Below, piece after piece: positions 28,886 through 37,700 of a stretch of DNA of 64,000 bases; position 1 is the first letter of the stretch; each line of letters starts with the position of its first letter. The translations under genes and the position numbers were made by a program. Source of the DNA: Flavobacterium marginilacus (lineage in GTDB: Bacteria; Bacteroidota; Bacteroidia; Flavobacteriales; Flavobacteriaceae). The notes under the pieces are model-generated. The model was given only the letters and a program-made list of their open reading frames with translations. It did no database searches and was not told where the DNA came from. The stretch is from assembly GCF_026870155.1 (NCBI RefSeq), contig NZ_CP113975.1:1674001-1738000 (forward strand), given 5' to 3'.

Positions 28886-30247
28886 TTAAAAATTAATAAT
28901 TTTCTGCACCCTGTTTTTTCTTAGATATTCTTGAATATAATTTCGGGTGTTTTTGTTGTTGGGCGTTGGAATCAAGATATTTTTTAGAATATCAGGAGTG
29001 TTAATCTGATAGTTCAAATCATAAAAAGCATATCCTTTGTAGATTCCGTTTTCTATTAATATAGCACTGTGTTCGCCGGTTTTTCGGCCACGGTCGATGA
29101 TAATCATGTTTTTGTTATCGAAAAGATTTTTGTCGATAAAAACCTGAACTCGGTCATTGTATTCTTCTGACGTTATTTTCTTTGAACAGGCACCGTCACA
29201 TGGATTGTTTTCGTTTTGCGGACAAGGAGTTTTCGAATCTGAAAGTCCTGTTAGTTTTGGACACAATTGATAGCCTGCCGTAATACGGCTTAGGGCTGAT
29301 TTTGCTTCCTGCTGGCTGGAAAAAGCGGTTATTTCTTTTTTGCGCCCGTCTGCTTTTTGAAGTTTTAAATTCAAATATCCGTCACTGTCTTTTTCGGTAT
29401 AGATTGCCCAATTCAGCATTTTTTTGCGTGACATTCTGTTGTAAATCGGACTGTTTTTCTTTATTTCTTCAGATGCTTTTAATAGTGCAATCAACTCGCT
29501 TCCGGTTTCTTCGAAAGTTACTGTGAATACTTCGGCTTGAATTTTTTTGGCACTGCTGGTTATGCCTGTAAAATGCTGATTGACTCTCTTTTTGATGTTT
29601 TTGCTTTGGCCGATGAATATAATACTGCCGTCTTCTCTGTGAATGTAATAAATTCCGGTTTTAGAAGGAAGGCTTTCGATTATGTCCAGTAATCTCGGAG
29701 AAACCCCTTTGATAACTTCAAATTTGATGAGTTCTTTTGTGATGGTTTTCTCTAAATCTTTGTCCAAAAGCATCTTGAAAAGTTTGACTGTCGCCATGGC
29801 ATCACCGCTGGCTCTGTGTCTGTCGGCCATGGGGATCCCCAGTGCTCTTACTAATTTTCCAAGACTGTGTGATGGCTGTTCCGGCATTAAACGCTGGGAT
29901 AATTCTACGGTGCAGAGGGTTTTGATATTGAAATCATATCCAAGACGTCGAAACTCGGTGCGGAGAATTCGATAGTCAAAAGAGGCGTTGTGAGCTACAA
30001 GCACGCAGTCGTTTGTCATTTCGATAATGCGTTTGGCTACTTCGAAAAATTTTGGTGCGCCACGAAGCATTTCGTTATTGATACCCGTGAGTTTGATAAC
30101 AAACGGCTGTATCGGAATTTCAGGATTGATCAAACTGATGAATTGATCCACAATTTCATGCCCATCATATTTATAGATAGCAATCTCTGTGATTCCTTCT
30201 TCGTTGAATTGTCCTCCTGTGGTTTCTATGTCTAGTATTGCGTACAT
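28886..30247 (-). CDS. DnaQ-like exonuclease fused to a GIY-YIG domain
   Basis: Two nuclease domains in one 453-aa protein. The N-terminal DEDDh exonuclease has Asp6 and Glu8 (LDIETTG), a middle Asp in AHNASFDYRIL and the HRASGDA His-Asp pair. A UvrC/Cho-like GIY-YIG domain follows (about residues 193-230), reading GIYYI and FIGQSKNIKKRV, so the second motif is FIG rather than YIG. A cysteine-bearing C-terminal region (CPKL, CPQNENNPCDGAC) resembles that of Cho/UvrC-like proteins. I use the ATG at 30247; a TTG six codons upstream is in a repeat-rich leader. The combination suggests DNA repair. Confidence 0.85.
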   Translation of the reverse strand: MYAILDIETTGGQFNEEGITEIAIYKYDGHEIVDQFISLINPEIPIQPFVIKLTGINNEMLRGAPKFFEVAKRIIEMTNDCVLVAHNASFDYRILRTEFRRLGYDFNIKTLCTVELSQRLMPEQPSHSLGKLVRALGIPMADRHRASGDAMATVKLFKMLLDKDLEKTITKELIKFEVIKGVSPRLLDIIESLPSKTGIYYIHREDGSIIFIGQSKNIKKRVNQHFTGITSSAKKIQAEVFTVTFEETGSELIALLKASEEIKKNSPIYNRMSRKKMLNWAIYTEKDSDGYLNLKLQKADGRKKEITAFSSQQEAKSALSRITAGYQLCPKLTGLSDSKTPCPQNENNPCDGACSKKITSEEYNDRVQVFIDKNLFDNKNMIIIDRGRKTGEHSAILIENGIYKGYAFYDLNYQINTPDILKNILIPTPNNKNTRNYIQEYLRKNRVQKIINF

Positions 30248-30261
30248 TTTCAATATCAATG

Positions 30262-30290
30262 GCAAAAATCAATAGCAAAAATCAATAGCA
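30262..30290. repeat. 13-bp tandem repeat
   Basis: GCAAAAATCAATA occurs twice in direct succession (30262-30274, 30275-30287), with a partial third copy and a degenerate fourth near 30294-30305. It lies between the exonuclease and four-helix-bundle genes. Confidence 0.75.
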
Positions 30291-30301
30291 ATGGCAAAAG
30301 T

Positions 30302-30337
30302 CAATTTCAATTTTTTTTAATATGAAAATTGGAATTG
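30302..30337 (-). terminator. Hairpin after the four-helix-bundle gene
   Basis: CAATTTCAATTTT (30302-30314) pairs with AAAATTGGAATTG (30325-30337) with one wobble position, forming an AT-rich stem downstream of the minus-strand gene at 30355. Terminator role is tentative. Confidence 0.45.
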
Positions 30338-30354
30338 CTGTTATCATTGAATTT

Positions 30355-30717
30355 CTAATTGTCAGTGATTTGTTTTTTATTAATTATCATTTTTGATGAA
30401 ATAGCAATTAGCTGCTCAATCTCTGTTAAAAGTGTGTTTCTTTTTGCATCATCGCCTTCTTTAATATAATCTAGAATTTTTAAAGAATTTCTCGATTCTT
30501 TTAACTCTTTTACAACTAATGAAAGTTTAAAAATAAAATCTTTATCAGTTACTGTGCCTTGTGCTTCTCCAAAATTTAGAGAGGCGCTTCCGGATGATCT
30601 TATTAATTGATTTTTATAATATTCGTTTTCAAATATTTTTTCTAATTGTCTTGTAAAGAAAATACATTCACCTGCGAAGCGAACTAATCTGTCTTCAAAA
30701 TTGAATATTTTTTCCAT
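30355..30717 (-). CDS. Four-helix-bundle protein (23S rRNA IVP family)
   Basis: A 120-aa, all-helical protein of the family first described as the product encoded in 23S rRNA intervening sequences and related to the Avd accessory protein of diversity-generating retroelements. Here it is a free-standing gene, not inside rRNA. Family hallmarks are FEDRLVRFAGECI, YYKNQLIRSSGSASLNFGEAQ (about residues 33-53) and LKESRNSLKIL. No reverse transcriptase or variable region is nearby. It sits between tandem 13-bp repeats and yggS. Function is not established. Confidence 0.88.
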   Translation of the reverse strand: MEKIFNFEDRLVRFAGECIFFTRQLEKIFENEYYKNQLIRSSGSASLNFGEAQGTVTDKDFIFKLSLVVKELKESRNSLKILDYIKEGDDAKRNTLLTEIEQLIAISSKMIINKKQITDN

Positions 30718-30758
30718 TTAAGAGAATTGATTTTTGTAATTGATATTGATTTTTTAAT

Positions 30759-31418
30759 TCATCTTCCTCCAAAGATACTACTTCCAATTCGAACCATTGT
30801 ACTGCCACATGCAATTGCCAATTGATAATCGCCCGACATTCCCATTGAAACAGTTTGCAGTTTGCAGTTTGCAGCTTGCAGTGATTGTAATCCATCAAAA
30901 ATTGATTTCAGGTGCTGAAATTCCTTTTTGATTTGGTTTTGTTTATCTGTAAAGGTTGCCATTCCCATTAAACCTACAATTCGGATGTTTTTCATCTCTT
31001 TGAAAGCAGGCGAGGAGAGAAGCACTGACAATTCTTCTTCATCAAGACCGAATTTTGATTCTTCTTCAGCGATGTATATTTGCAGTAAACAATCAATAAT
31101 TCGATTGTTTTTCTTGGCTTGTTTGTTGATTTCTTCCAATAATTTAAAACTGTCCACACCGTGAATCAAACTTACGAAAGACGCCATGTATTTGACTTTG
31201 TTGGTCTGAACGTGACCTATCATATGCCATTCGATGTCTTTGGGCATTTGTTCCCATTTGTCAACCATTTCCTGAATTTTGTTTTCACCAAAAATACGCT
31301 GACCGGCATTATAGGCTTCCATTAAATCAGAAACAGGTTTTGTTTTGGAAACCGCCACCAGAGTAACATGTTCTGGAAGTGTTGATTTTATATGTAGAAG
31401 ATTATTTTTTATTGACAT
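30759..31418 (-). CDS. YggS-type PLP homeostasis protein
   Basis: Pyridoxal-phosphate-binding protein of the YggS/PROSC family, which buffers PLP and affects amino acid balance. It is 219 aa. The PLP Lys25 is in VAVSKTKP; FGENKIQEM, WHMIGHVQTNKVKY, SKFGLDEEE and the final MGMSGDYQLAIACGST and RIGSSIFG are standard. Unusually, a heptamer tract (three CAGTTTG and one CAGCTTG on the plus strand, 30851-30881) encodes residues around LQAANCKLQT just before MGMSGD. The frame is intact in this sequence. It overlaps the upstream membrane-protein gene by 10 bp. Confidence 0.9.
   Translation of the reverse strand: MSIKNNLLHIKSTLPEHVTLVAVSKTKPVSDLMEAYNAGQRIFGENKIQEMVDKWEQMPKDIEWHMIGHVQTNKVKYMASFVSLIHGVDSFKLLEEINKQAKKNNRIIDCLLQIYIAEEESKFGLDEEELSVLLSSPAFKEMKNIRIVGLMGMATFTDKQNQIKKEFQHLKSIFDGLQSLQAANCKLQTVSMGMSGDYQLAIACGSTMVRIGSSIFGGR
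30851..30881. repeat. Heptanucleotide tandem tract inside yggS
   Basis: Three CAGTTTG units, one CAGCTTG unit and a trailing CAG lie in perfect 7-bp register. Because 7 is not a multiple of 3, gain or loss of one unit would shift the yggS frame. Confidence 0.9.
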
Positions 31419-31930
31419 TTTTCTATTTTTTCTTTGATCCTATTTACAATCAGTTTTTTATCTATAATTATTTTCTCTTCTTTACGGTTTTTAAATTCAT
31501 TAAAGATTTCAATTATTTCTTGATCAGAAAAAGTTTGAAACCTATTTAAAGAAAATTTTTTATTTGTGTTTTTTAATTGAATATAAAAAGTGGCTCCACA
31601 TATACCTTGCTTAGAACTTTTACTTTTTAAAAATATTTTTGTTCCTTTTATGCTGATTGATTTTTTCCATTCTTCATTGAAAGTTACTCCTTGTAATTCG
31701 ATAGTGTTTTCATGAAAAGTTATTCTATGGATATTGGTTTTATTATTATTGATAACTAATACAATAAAAATAATGAAAAGAAGTATTCCAAAGATTATTA
31801 AATATGGTTTTGCTGGTTTTAGAATGAAAATACAAGAGGCAAAAAGTATAAAATACTCTAAATATATTACGTTTATAATATTAAAAAAGCGTTGAAATAA
31901 ACTTCTATATTCAGCTTCAAATGTTTTCAT
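31409..31930 (-). CDS. Membrane protein with PH-like domain, unknown function
   Basis: Unrecognised 173-aa protein. Two hydrophobic helices lie at about residues 20-38 and 42-60 (ILFASCIFILKP; LIIFGILLFIIFIVLVI). The soluble remainder has a beta pattern (ITFHENTIELQGVTF, KSISIKGTKIFLKS, CGATFYIQL) like bacterial PH-type domains, then a helical, lysine-rich tail. It overlaps the start of yggS by 10 bp, suggesting translational coupling. No function can be assigned. Confidence 0.65.
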   Translation of the reverse strand: MKTFEAEYRSLFQRFFNIINVIYLEYFILFASCIFILKPAKPYLIIFGILLFIIFIVLVINNNKTNIHRITFHENTIELQGVTFNEEWKKSISIKGTKIFLKSKSSKQGICGATFYIQLKNTNKKFSLNRFQTFSDQEIIEIFNEFKNRKEEKIIIDKKLIVNRIKEKIEKCQ

Positions 31931-31969
31931 AATTTACAATTGAATAGTTATAAACTGCCAAAATTGATT

Positions 31970-32857
31970 TTAAACAAACTGCTTTGATACTTTCTCAGCC
32001 TTTTTACTTTCGCTGTAATCATAAAAACCTTCATCTGATTTCACTCCCAGTTTTCCTGCTCTAACCATATTTACCAATAATGGGCAAGGAGCGTATTTTG
32101 GATTTTTGAAACCGTCGTACATTACATTCAAAATAGCAAGACATACATCAAGACCAATGAAATCGGCTAGCTGTAAAGGTCCCATTGGATGTCCCATTCC
32201 CAGTTTCATAACAGTGTCAATTTCATAAACGCCGGCAACTTTGTTGTATAGGGTTTCGATTGCTTCGTTAATCATTGGCATCAAAATTCTATTGGCCACA
32301 AAACCGGGATAATCATTTACTTCAACAGGAGTTTTACCGAGTTTTTCGGATAACTTCATGATGATGTTCGTCACTTCATCGCTGGTATTATATCCGCGGA
32401 TGATTTCTACCAGTTTCATAATCGGCACCGGATTCATGAAGTGCATTCCTATTACACGCTCAGGATGTGCTACAACAGCTCCAATTTGAGTAATCGAAAT
32501 TGACGAAGTGTTGGTTGCCAAAATAGTATTATGTGAACAGGCTTCGTTTAATTGTTTGAAAATATTTAGTTTTAATTCTACATTTTCTGTAGCTGCTTCG
32601 ACTACCAAATCGGCACCAACCACACCGTCTTTAATATCAGTATAAGTGATAATATTGGTAATGGTTTTGACTTTATCTTCTTCAGTTATGGTTCCTTTAG
32701 AAACCATTCGATCTAAATTTGCAAAAATAGTTGCCATCCCTTTATCCAATGATTTTTCGGAAACATCGATCAGTTTTACAGTAAAACCGCTTTGCGCAAA
32801 TGTATGGGCAATTCCGTTACCCATAGTTCCGGCTCCGATTACAGCAATAATTTTCAT
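31970..32857 (-). CDS. 3-hydroxybutyryl-CoA dehydrogenase
   Basis: NAD-dependent 3-hydroxyacyl-CoA dehydrogenase, 295 aa, acting in fatty acid or butyrate-type beta-oxidation. The Rossmann loop is GAGTMGNG (residues 8-15). Conserved segments include ATEN, NTSSISITQIG, the catalytic-His segment GMHFMNPVP, the downstream NDYPGFVANRILMPMINEA and the C-terminal GMGHPMGPLQLADFIGLD. It is a stand-alone dehydrogenase without a hydratase fusion. It is flanked upstream by a heptad-type inverted repeat. Confidence 0.93.
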   Translation of the reverse strand: MKIIAVIGAGTMGNGIAHTFAQSGFTVKLIDVSEKSLDKGMATIFANLDRMVSKGTITEEDKVKTITNIITYTDIKDGVVGADLVVEAATENVELKLNIFKQLNEACSHNTILATNTSSISITQIGAVVAHPERVIGMHFMNPVPIMKLVEIIRGYNTSDEVTNIIMKLSEKLGKTPVEVNDYPGFVANRILMPMINEAIETLYNKVAGVYEIDTVMKLGMGHPMGPLQLADFIGLDVCLAILNVMYDGFKNPKYAPCPLLVNMVRAGKLGVKSDEGFYDYSESKKAEKVSKQFV

Positions 32858-32879
32858 TTTTTAATATTTAAAGTTAAAA

Positions 32880-32926
32880 AAGTTTAAAATTTAAAATCTA
32901 CATAATAGACTTTAAACCTTAAACTT
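32880..32926. repeat. Heptad-type inverted repeat
   Basis: Left arm AAGTTTAAAATTTAAA (32880-32895) and right arm TTTAAACCTTAAACTT (32911-32926) are inverted copies with two mismatches. Within the left part the units GTTTAAA, ATTTAAA and ATCTACA follow in 7-bp register (32882-32902). Confidence 0.75.
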
Positions 32927-32945
32927 TAATGGAATTTTTAGTTTT

Positions 32946-33911
32946 TTATTTATTGAAACAATCAATAATCTGATAAGCCACTCTTAAGGCATCAGTGGCT
33001 TGTTCCAGTGTTACAACCGGAGTAGTATCATTATTAATTGCATCAGCAAATGTTTCTAATTCGTCAAGGATGGCATTATTGCTTTCTACATCCGGATTTT
33101 CAAAATAAATTTGTTTTTTTACACCTTCGGCGTTTTGTAAAACCATATCAAAATCACCTGGAACTTCCGGCGCGTCTTTCATTTTGACTACTTCACATTT
33201 TTTTTCCAGAAAATCTACCGAGATATAGGCATCTTTTTGGAAAAATCTTGATTTGCGCATGTTTTTCAAAGAAATTCGGCTTGCGGTTAGATTGGCTACG
33301 CATCCATTTTCAAATTCAATTCTGGCATTGGCAATGTCTGGAGTATCGCTTATTACAGCAACACCACTAGCATCAATTTTTTTTACATTAGATTTAACCA
33401 CACTCATAATAGCATCAATATCATGAATCATTAAATCCAAAACTACTGGGACATCGGTTCCGCGGGGATTGAACTCTGCTAATCGATGTGTTTCTATAAA
33501 CATTGGGTTTTCAATCATGTTTTTGGTAGCGATAAACGCAGGGTTGAATCTTTCTACGTGACCAACCTGGCCTTTTACATTGAATTCCTTTGCTAATGCT
33601 ATAATTTCTTCAGCTTCTTCAATAGTATTGGAAATCGGTTTTTCAATAAAAACATGTTTCCCGGATTTGATTGCTACTTTGGCACATTTATAGTGGGAAA
33701 GTGTAGGTGTAACGATGTCAATAACGTCTACTGCATGGATAAGGGTTGCAATGGTATTGAAATTTTTGTATCCAAATTCTTTGTTTATTTTTTCGGCGTT
33801 TTCTAGATTGGGGTCATAAAAACCAACTAATTCATACTTTTCAGATTGTTGTAATAAACGCAAATGTATTTTACCTAGGTGTCCAGCACCTAATACTCCA
33901 ATTTTCAGCAT
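32946..33911 (-). CDS. Gfo/Idh/MocA family oxidoreductase
   Basis: NAD(P)-dependent oxidoreductase of 321 aa. The N-terminal Rossmann loop is GAGHLGKIH (residues 7-15). The family hallmark GKHVFIEKPIS (catalytic Lys) is near residues 88-98, followed by GQVGHVERFNPAF. The C-terminal domain includes DLMIHDIDAIMSVV. Substrate (a sugar or sugar-derived acid) cannot be determined. It is divergent from pcm across a 166-bp spacer. Confidence 0.88.
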   Translation of the reverse strand: MLKIGVLGAGHLGKIHLRLLQQSEKYELVGFYDPNLENAEKINKEFGYKNFNTIATLIHAVDVIDIVTPTLSHYKCAKVAIKSGKHVFIEKPISNTIEEAEEIIALAKEFNVKGQVGHVERFNPAFIATKNMIENPMFIETHRLAEFNPRGTDVPVVLDLMIHDIDAIMSVVKSNVKKIDASGVAVISDTPDIANARIEFENGCVANLTASRISLKNMRKSRFFQKDAYISVDFLEKKCEVVKMKDAPEVPGDFDMVLQNAEGVKKQIYFENPDVESNNAILDELETFADAINNDTTPVVTLEQATDALRVAYQIIDCFNK

Positions 33912-34024
33912 AATAATGATGTTTCCACAAAAATAGTAATAAAATAAGAAAATCCAATTTATAAAAATATTAAATTCAGGAGAAATGCTTATTATTTTGG
34001 GGCAGAATTTGGTTTTATTTTGAA

Positions 34025-34054
34025 TTGAAAAATTGATTTAGTTTTCTATTTTTG
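34025..34054 (+). promoter_or_regulatory. Promoter of pcm
   Basis: TTG at 34025-34027, a 19-bp spacer and TATTTTTG at 34047-34054, a full match. It places transcription start about 17 nt before the TTG start codon of pcm. Confidence 0.7.
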
Positions 34055-34077
34055 TTCTATAATAAAAAACTTAAATT

Positions 34078-34719
34078 TTGAAAGATACAGCAAAGCATCA
34101 GGGACTTCGTAATCAATTAGTAAACGTATTAAAGCAAAAAGGAATTACGGATAAAAATGTGCTGGAAGCGATAAAAAAAATACCGCGTCATTTATTTTTA
34201 AATTCCAGTTTTGAAGATTATGCCTATCAGGATAAGGCTTTTCCTATTGCAGCCGGGCAGACAATTTCACAGCCTTATACAGTTGCTTTTCAATCGCAGC
34301 TTTTAGGAATACAAAAAGGACATAAAGTACTGGAAATAGGTACCGGTTCTGGATATCAGACAGCCGTTTTATGCTTAATGGGAGCTCAGGTTTTTTCTAT
34401 AGAAAGACAAAATGAGCTGTTCAAACAGACTTCTGTTTTACTGCCAAAACTAGGAATCCGTCCTAAACATCTTTCTTTTGGAGATGGCTATAAAGGACTG
34501 CCAAATTATGCACCTTTTGACAGTGTTATTGTTACTGCAGGTGCCCCTTTTATCCCGCAGCCATTGATGGCACAGCTAAAAGTGGGGGGGAGACTCGTAA
34601 TTCCTTTGGGAGAAGATGTGCAGATTATGACTATGCTTGTCCGTATTAATGAAACGCAGTTTGAAAAACATGAGTTTGGAGAATTCCGTTTTGTTCCTTT
34701 ATTAGAAGATAAAAATTAA
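34078..34719 (+). CDS. pcm: Protein-L-isoaspartate O-methyltransferase
   Basis: Repairs isoaspartyl residues in aged proteins using SAM. It is 213 aa. A TTG start is used (LKDTAKHQGLRNQ); the promoter just upstream leaves no room for a longer protein and the next ATG would cut into the conserved core. Motifs include IPRHLFL, AFPIAAGQTISQPYTVAFQ, VLEIGTGSGYQTAVL (SAM-binding motif I), GDGYKGLPNYAPFDSVIVTAGA and GGRLVIPLG. All are intact. Confidence 0.94.
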   Translation: MKDTAKHQGLRNQLVNVLKQKGITDKNVLEAIKKIPRHLFLNSSFEDYAYQDKAFPIAAGQTISQPYTVAFQSQLLGIQKGHKVLEIGTGSGYQTAVLCLMGAQVFSIERQNELFKQTSVLLPKLGIRPKHLSFGDGYKGLPNYAPFDSVIVTAGAPFIPQPLMAQLKVGGRLVIPLGEDVQIMTMLVRINETQFEKHEFGEFRFVPLLEDKN

Positions 34720-34743
34720 AAAGCTATTTAACCAACCAAAACT

Positions 34744-37700
34744 ATGAAGAAAATTACTATTTTGTTTTTACTGTTTGTTTCAAATTTTATTTATTCGCAG
34801 GCAGATTATACCAATGTTTTGAATCTGCTGATTAATAATAAAAGAGATGAAGCAAGAGCTTTATTTGATAAACAGTTTGGAAAAAGCAAAACAGCTAATA
34901 TTGATCTGTTGTTTCTGGATGCTTTTATAGATGAACAGTCGGGAAGGATCAGTTTTGATGAAACGATGCTGAAAAATCTTGAAAAACTTCCTAATTCCCA
35001 GTATTATATCGCTCCTTTTATTAACAGGGACATTATACTCAGCGATATTTCGACAGATGCCTGCAATGATTTAACTTATAATAAAATCGACTATTTAGCG
35101 TCATCCCCAAAGTTTAAGGATTTACCCATTGTAAAATACAGAAAAGCAATATTTGAGCGCAAAAGAATGAAATTTGAAGAGGCTCAAAAGTCATTTGCTG
35201 CTTTAGGAGTTATAACTCAATGGCAGTTTTGCGGTGTTTTTGAGAATCTGAACGGCAGCGGTTTAGGCATTGAATATGAAGCTGAAATTTATGCCAAAAA
35301 CGATAAACTTTTTGATGCCAACAGTAATGGTAAAATTGGCTGGTACAATCCCAAGTATGTAGAAAATGATGCGTATCAGTTTTTTACAAATGAAGGAGAA
35401 TACGGCAACGGAATTATTTATGCCCAGACTTTTATTGATTCGCCGGAAAAGAAAAGTTTTCTGCTGCGCTTTGGTGCCAGCCAGGGATTGAAAATATTTT
35501 TGAATGACAAGGAAATCTATTTAAACGAAGAGATTAAGAGAACAAATCTCGATGCTTATACTCTGAAAATTGATTTAGAAAAAGGAGTAAACAGACTGCT
35601 TTTCAAACTATCTGTTACCAGCGGAGGGGATTACTTTTCTGCCCAGGTGAAAAATCTGGACTATAGTGATGCCGGCGATTTGAAATTCAGTAAAGAGTAT
35701 CTGCCGTATACTGTTTCAAAATCGGATGCAGCGGAGGCTGAAGTCTTGAAATTAGATTATGAAGCTTATTTTGATAATCTGGTAAAAAAGAATCCTAATA
35801 ATCTGCTTTACAAATTATTTCAGTATTCGGCTTATGAGTCAAACGGTAAATATATTGACGCGTATGAAGCTATTGAAGGGCTGGATGAAAAATATCCGAA
35901 CAGTTCTTTTATTGCAAGTTATTTTCTTCGGTACTATGATTTAGCGGGCGATGAAGAACAAAAGAAACAGGAGATTATAAAAAATATTGAAAAAAACGAC
36001 ATCGATTATTATTATGTCAACTTTATGAAGATATTAGACGGCAAGTGGCTTCAAAATTCTTCTATTGCCGAATTGGAGGCTTACAGAGACCGTTCAAAAA
36101 AATACAAACAGCGTTTTTGTGAGCTGATGTTTGATTTTTTAATTGCATCCAAAAAAGAAGATGTTGAAGAAATGTTCCGATTATTGAAAGATATTGATAA
36201 AGATACGCATGGCAACGAAAAGTTTAAAATTGCATCGGCTACTTTATATTTAAAATTAAAAAATGACAAAGCCAAGACAATTGCTCTTTTGGAAGAATTA
36301 GCAAAAGATAAAATAATTAATGAAGTAGATAATTTACTGATTAACTATTATAATGAACTCAATGATAAAGCTGCAGTCGAGAGAATTGTAAAAAGACGGA
36401 TTAAAGAATATAGTTATATAAATTTATTCAGGAATGACTATATAACAATCTTGTCCAATGAAAATAAATACGATGAAGCCTTAGCGGTCATAGATGAAAA
36501 TCTGAGCAATTTTCCTTATTCGTTTACAAATATGGAAAAGAAAGCTGCAATTTATAATCTGATGAAGAATAATAAAGAAGCAGAAAAGTACATCCGCCAG
36601 TCATTGTTATACAATTCAGGTAATGAAAAACTGAGAAAACAGCTGTATGATATTTCTAAAATTCCGAACGAAATTGATGAAGTTGCGACAAAGGATGTTT
36701 ACAAATTGGCTAAAACCAGAAGAAATTCCGGTTTAAAGAGTGATTACGGTGTGGTATTATTATTGGACGAATACATTGTAAATGTTTTTCCGGAAGGAGG
36801 AAGAAAATCCAGAGTTTCCTATTTATACGAAGTGACTTCTGAGAATGGAATCGAAAAAATGAAGGAGTATTCGATAAGCTTAAGTAATAATACGGTTTTA
36901 AAATCTGAAATCATTAAACCGGACGGAACAATTGTCCCTGCAGAACAAGGAAATGATTTATTAGTATTTTCAAATTTAAAAGTTGGGGATGTTATTTATA
37001 TAGAATACGAACGCATTGAAAATGGTACCGGCCGTTTTTATAAAGATTTTAATCTTTCCTGTTATTTTGACAGCGAATATCCGTCTACCGAAGCTATTTT
37101 TGCATTGATAAGCCCGGAAGACTGTAAGTATTATACTGATTTTAACAATGGCGATATAGCCGCAGTCAGCAGAAAAATAAATGGCAAGAACTGCAGTATC
37201 TGGAAAAGAACCAATATACCAGCTTTATCGCTCAAAGAGGATTATGCCCCGATTTCGACAGATCTTACCAATACAATTGAAGTAGGAACTATAAAATCAT
37301 GGAGCGATATTTCGAATTGGTATTCTGATTTGGTAAAGAAAAATTTAAAATTGGATAAAATTACCAAAGAGACATTCAATACCATTTTTCCAAAAGGAAC
37401 TGCTAATCTGAAAGATGATGAAAAAGCAAAAGCTATTTATACCTATATAGAAAAAAATATCACTTACAGTTCGCTGGATTTCAGACAAAGCGGTTATGTT
37501 CCTCAAAAGCCTTCAAAAACAATTACAACAAAATTAGGAGACTGTAAAGATGTATCTACCTTGTTTGTGGCATTATCAGAGTATGCAGGATTGAAGTCTA
37601 ATTTGGTATTGGTTTCTACCAATGATAATGGCTTTAATTCGATGCGGCTTCCATCAAGGGATTTCAATCATTGTATAGTACAGACAAAGATTGACAACAA

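Noticed and set aside
30355-30717. Diversity-generating retroelement (Avd-like gene)
   Set aside because: No reverse transcriptase, template repeat or variable repeat is found nearby; only the four-helix-bundle protein is present.
30695-30898. 67-codon minus-strand frame reading CKLQTANCKL
   Set aside because: It is another frame of the yggS end; the repeated residues come only from the heptamer tract in the DNA.
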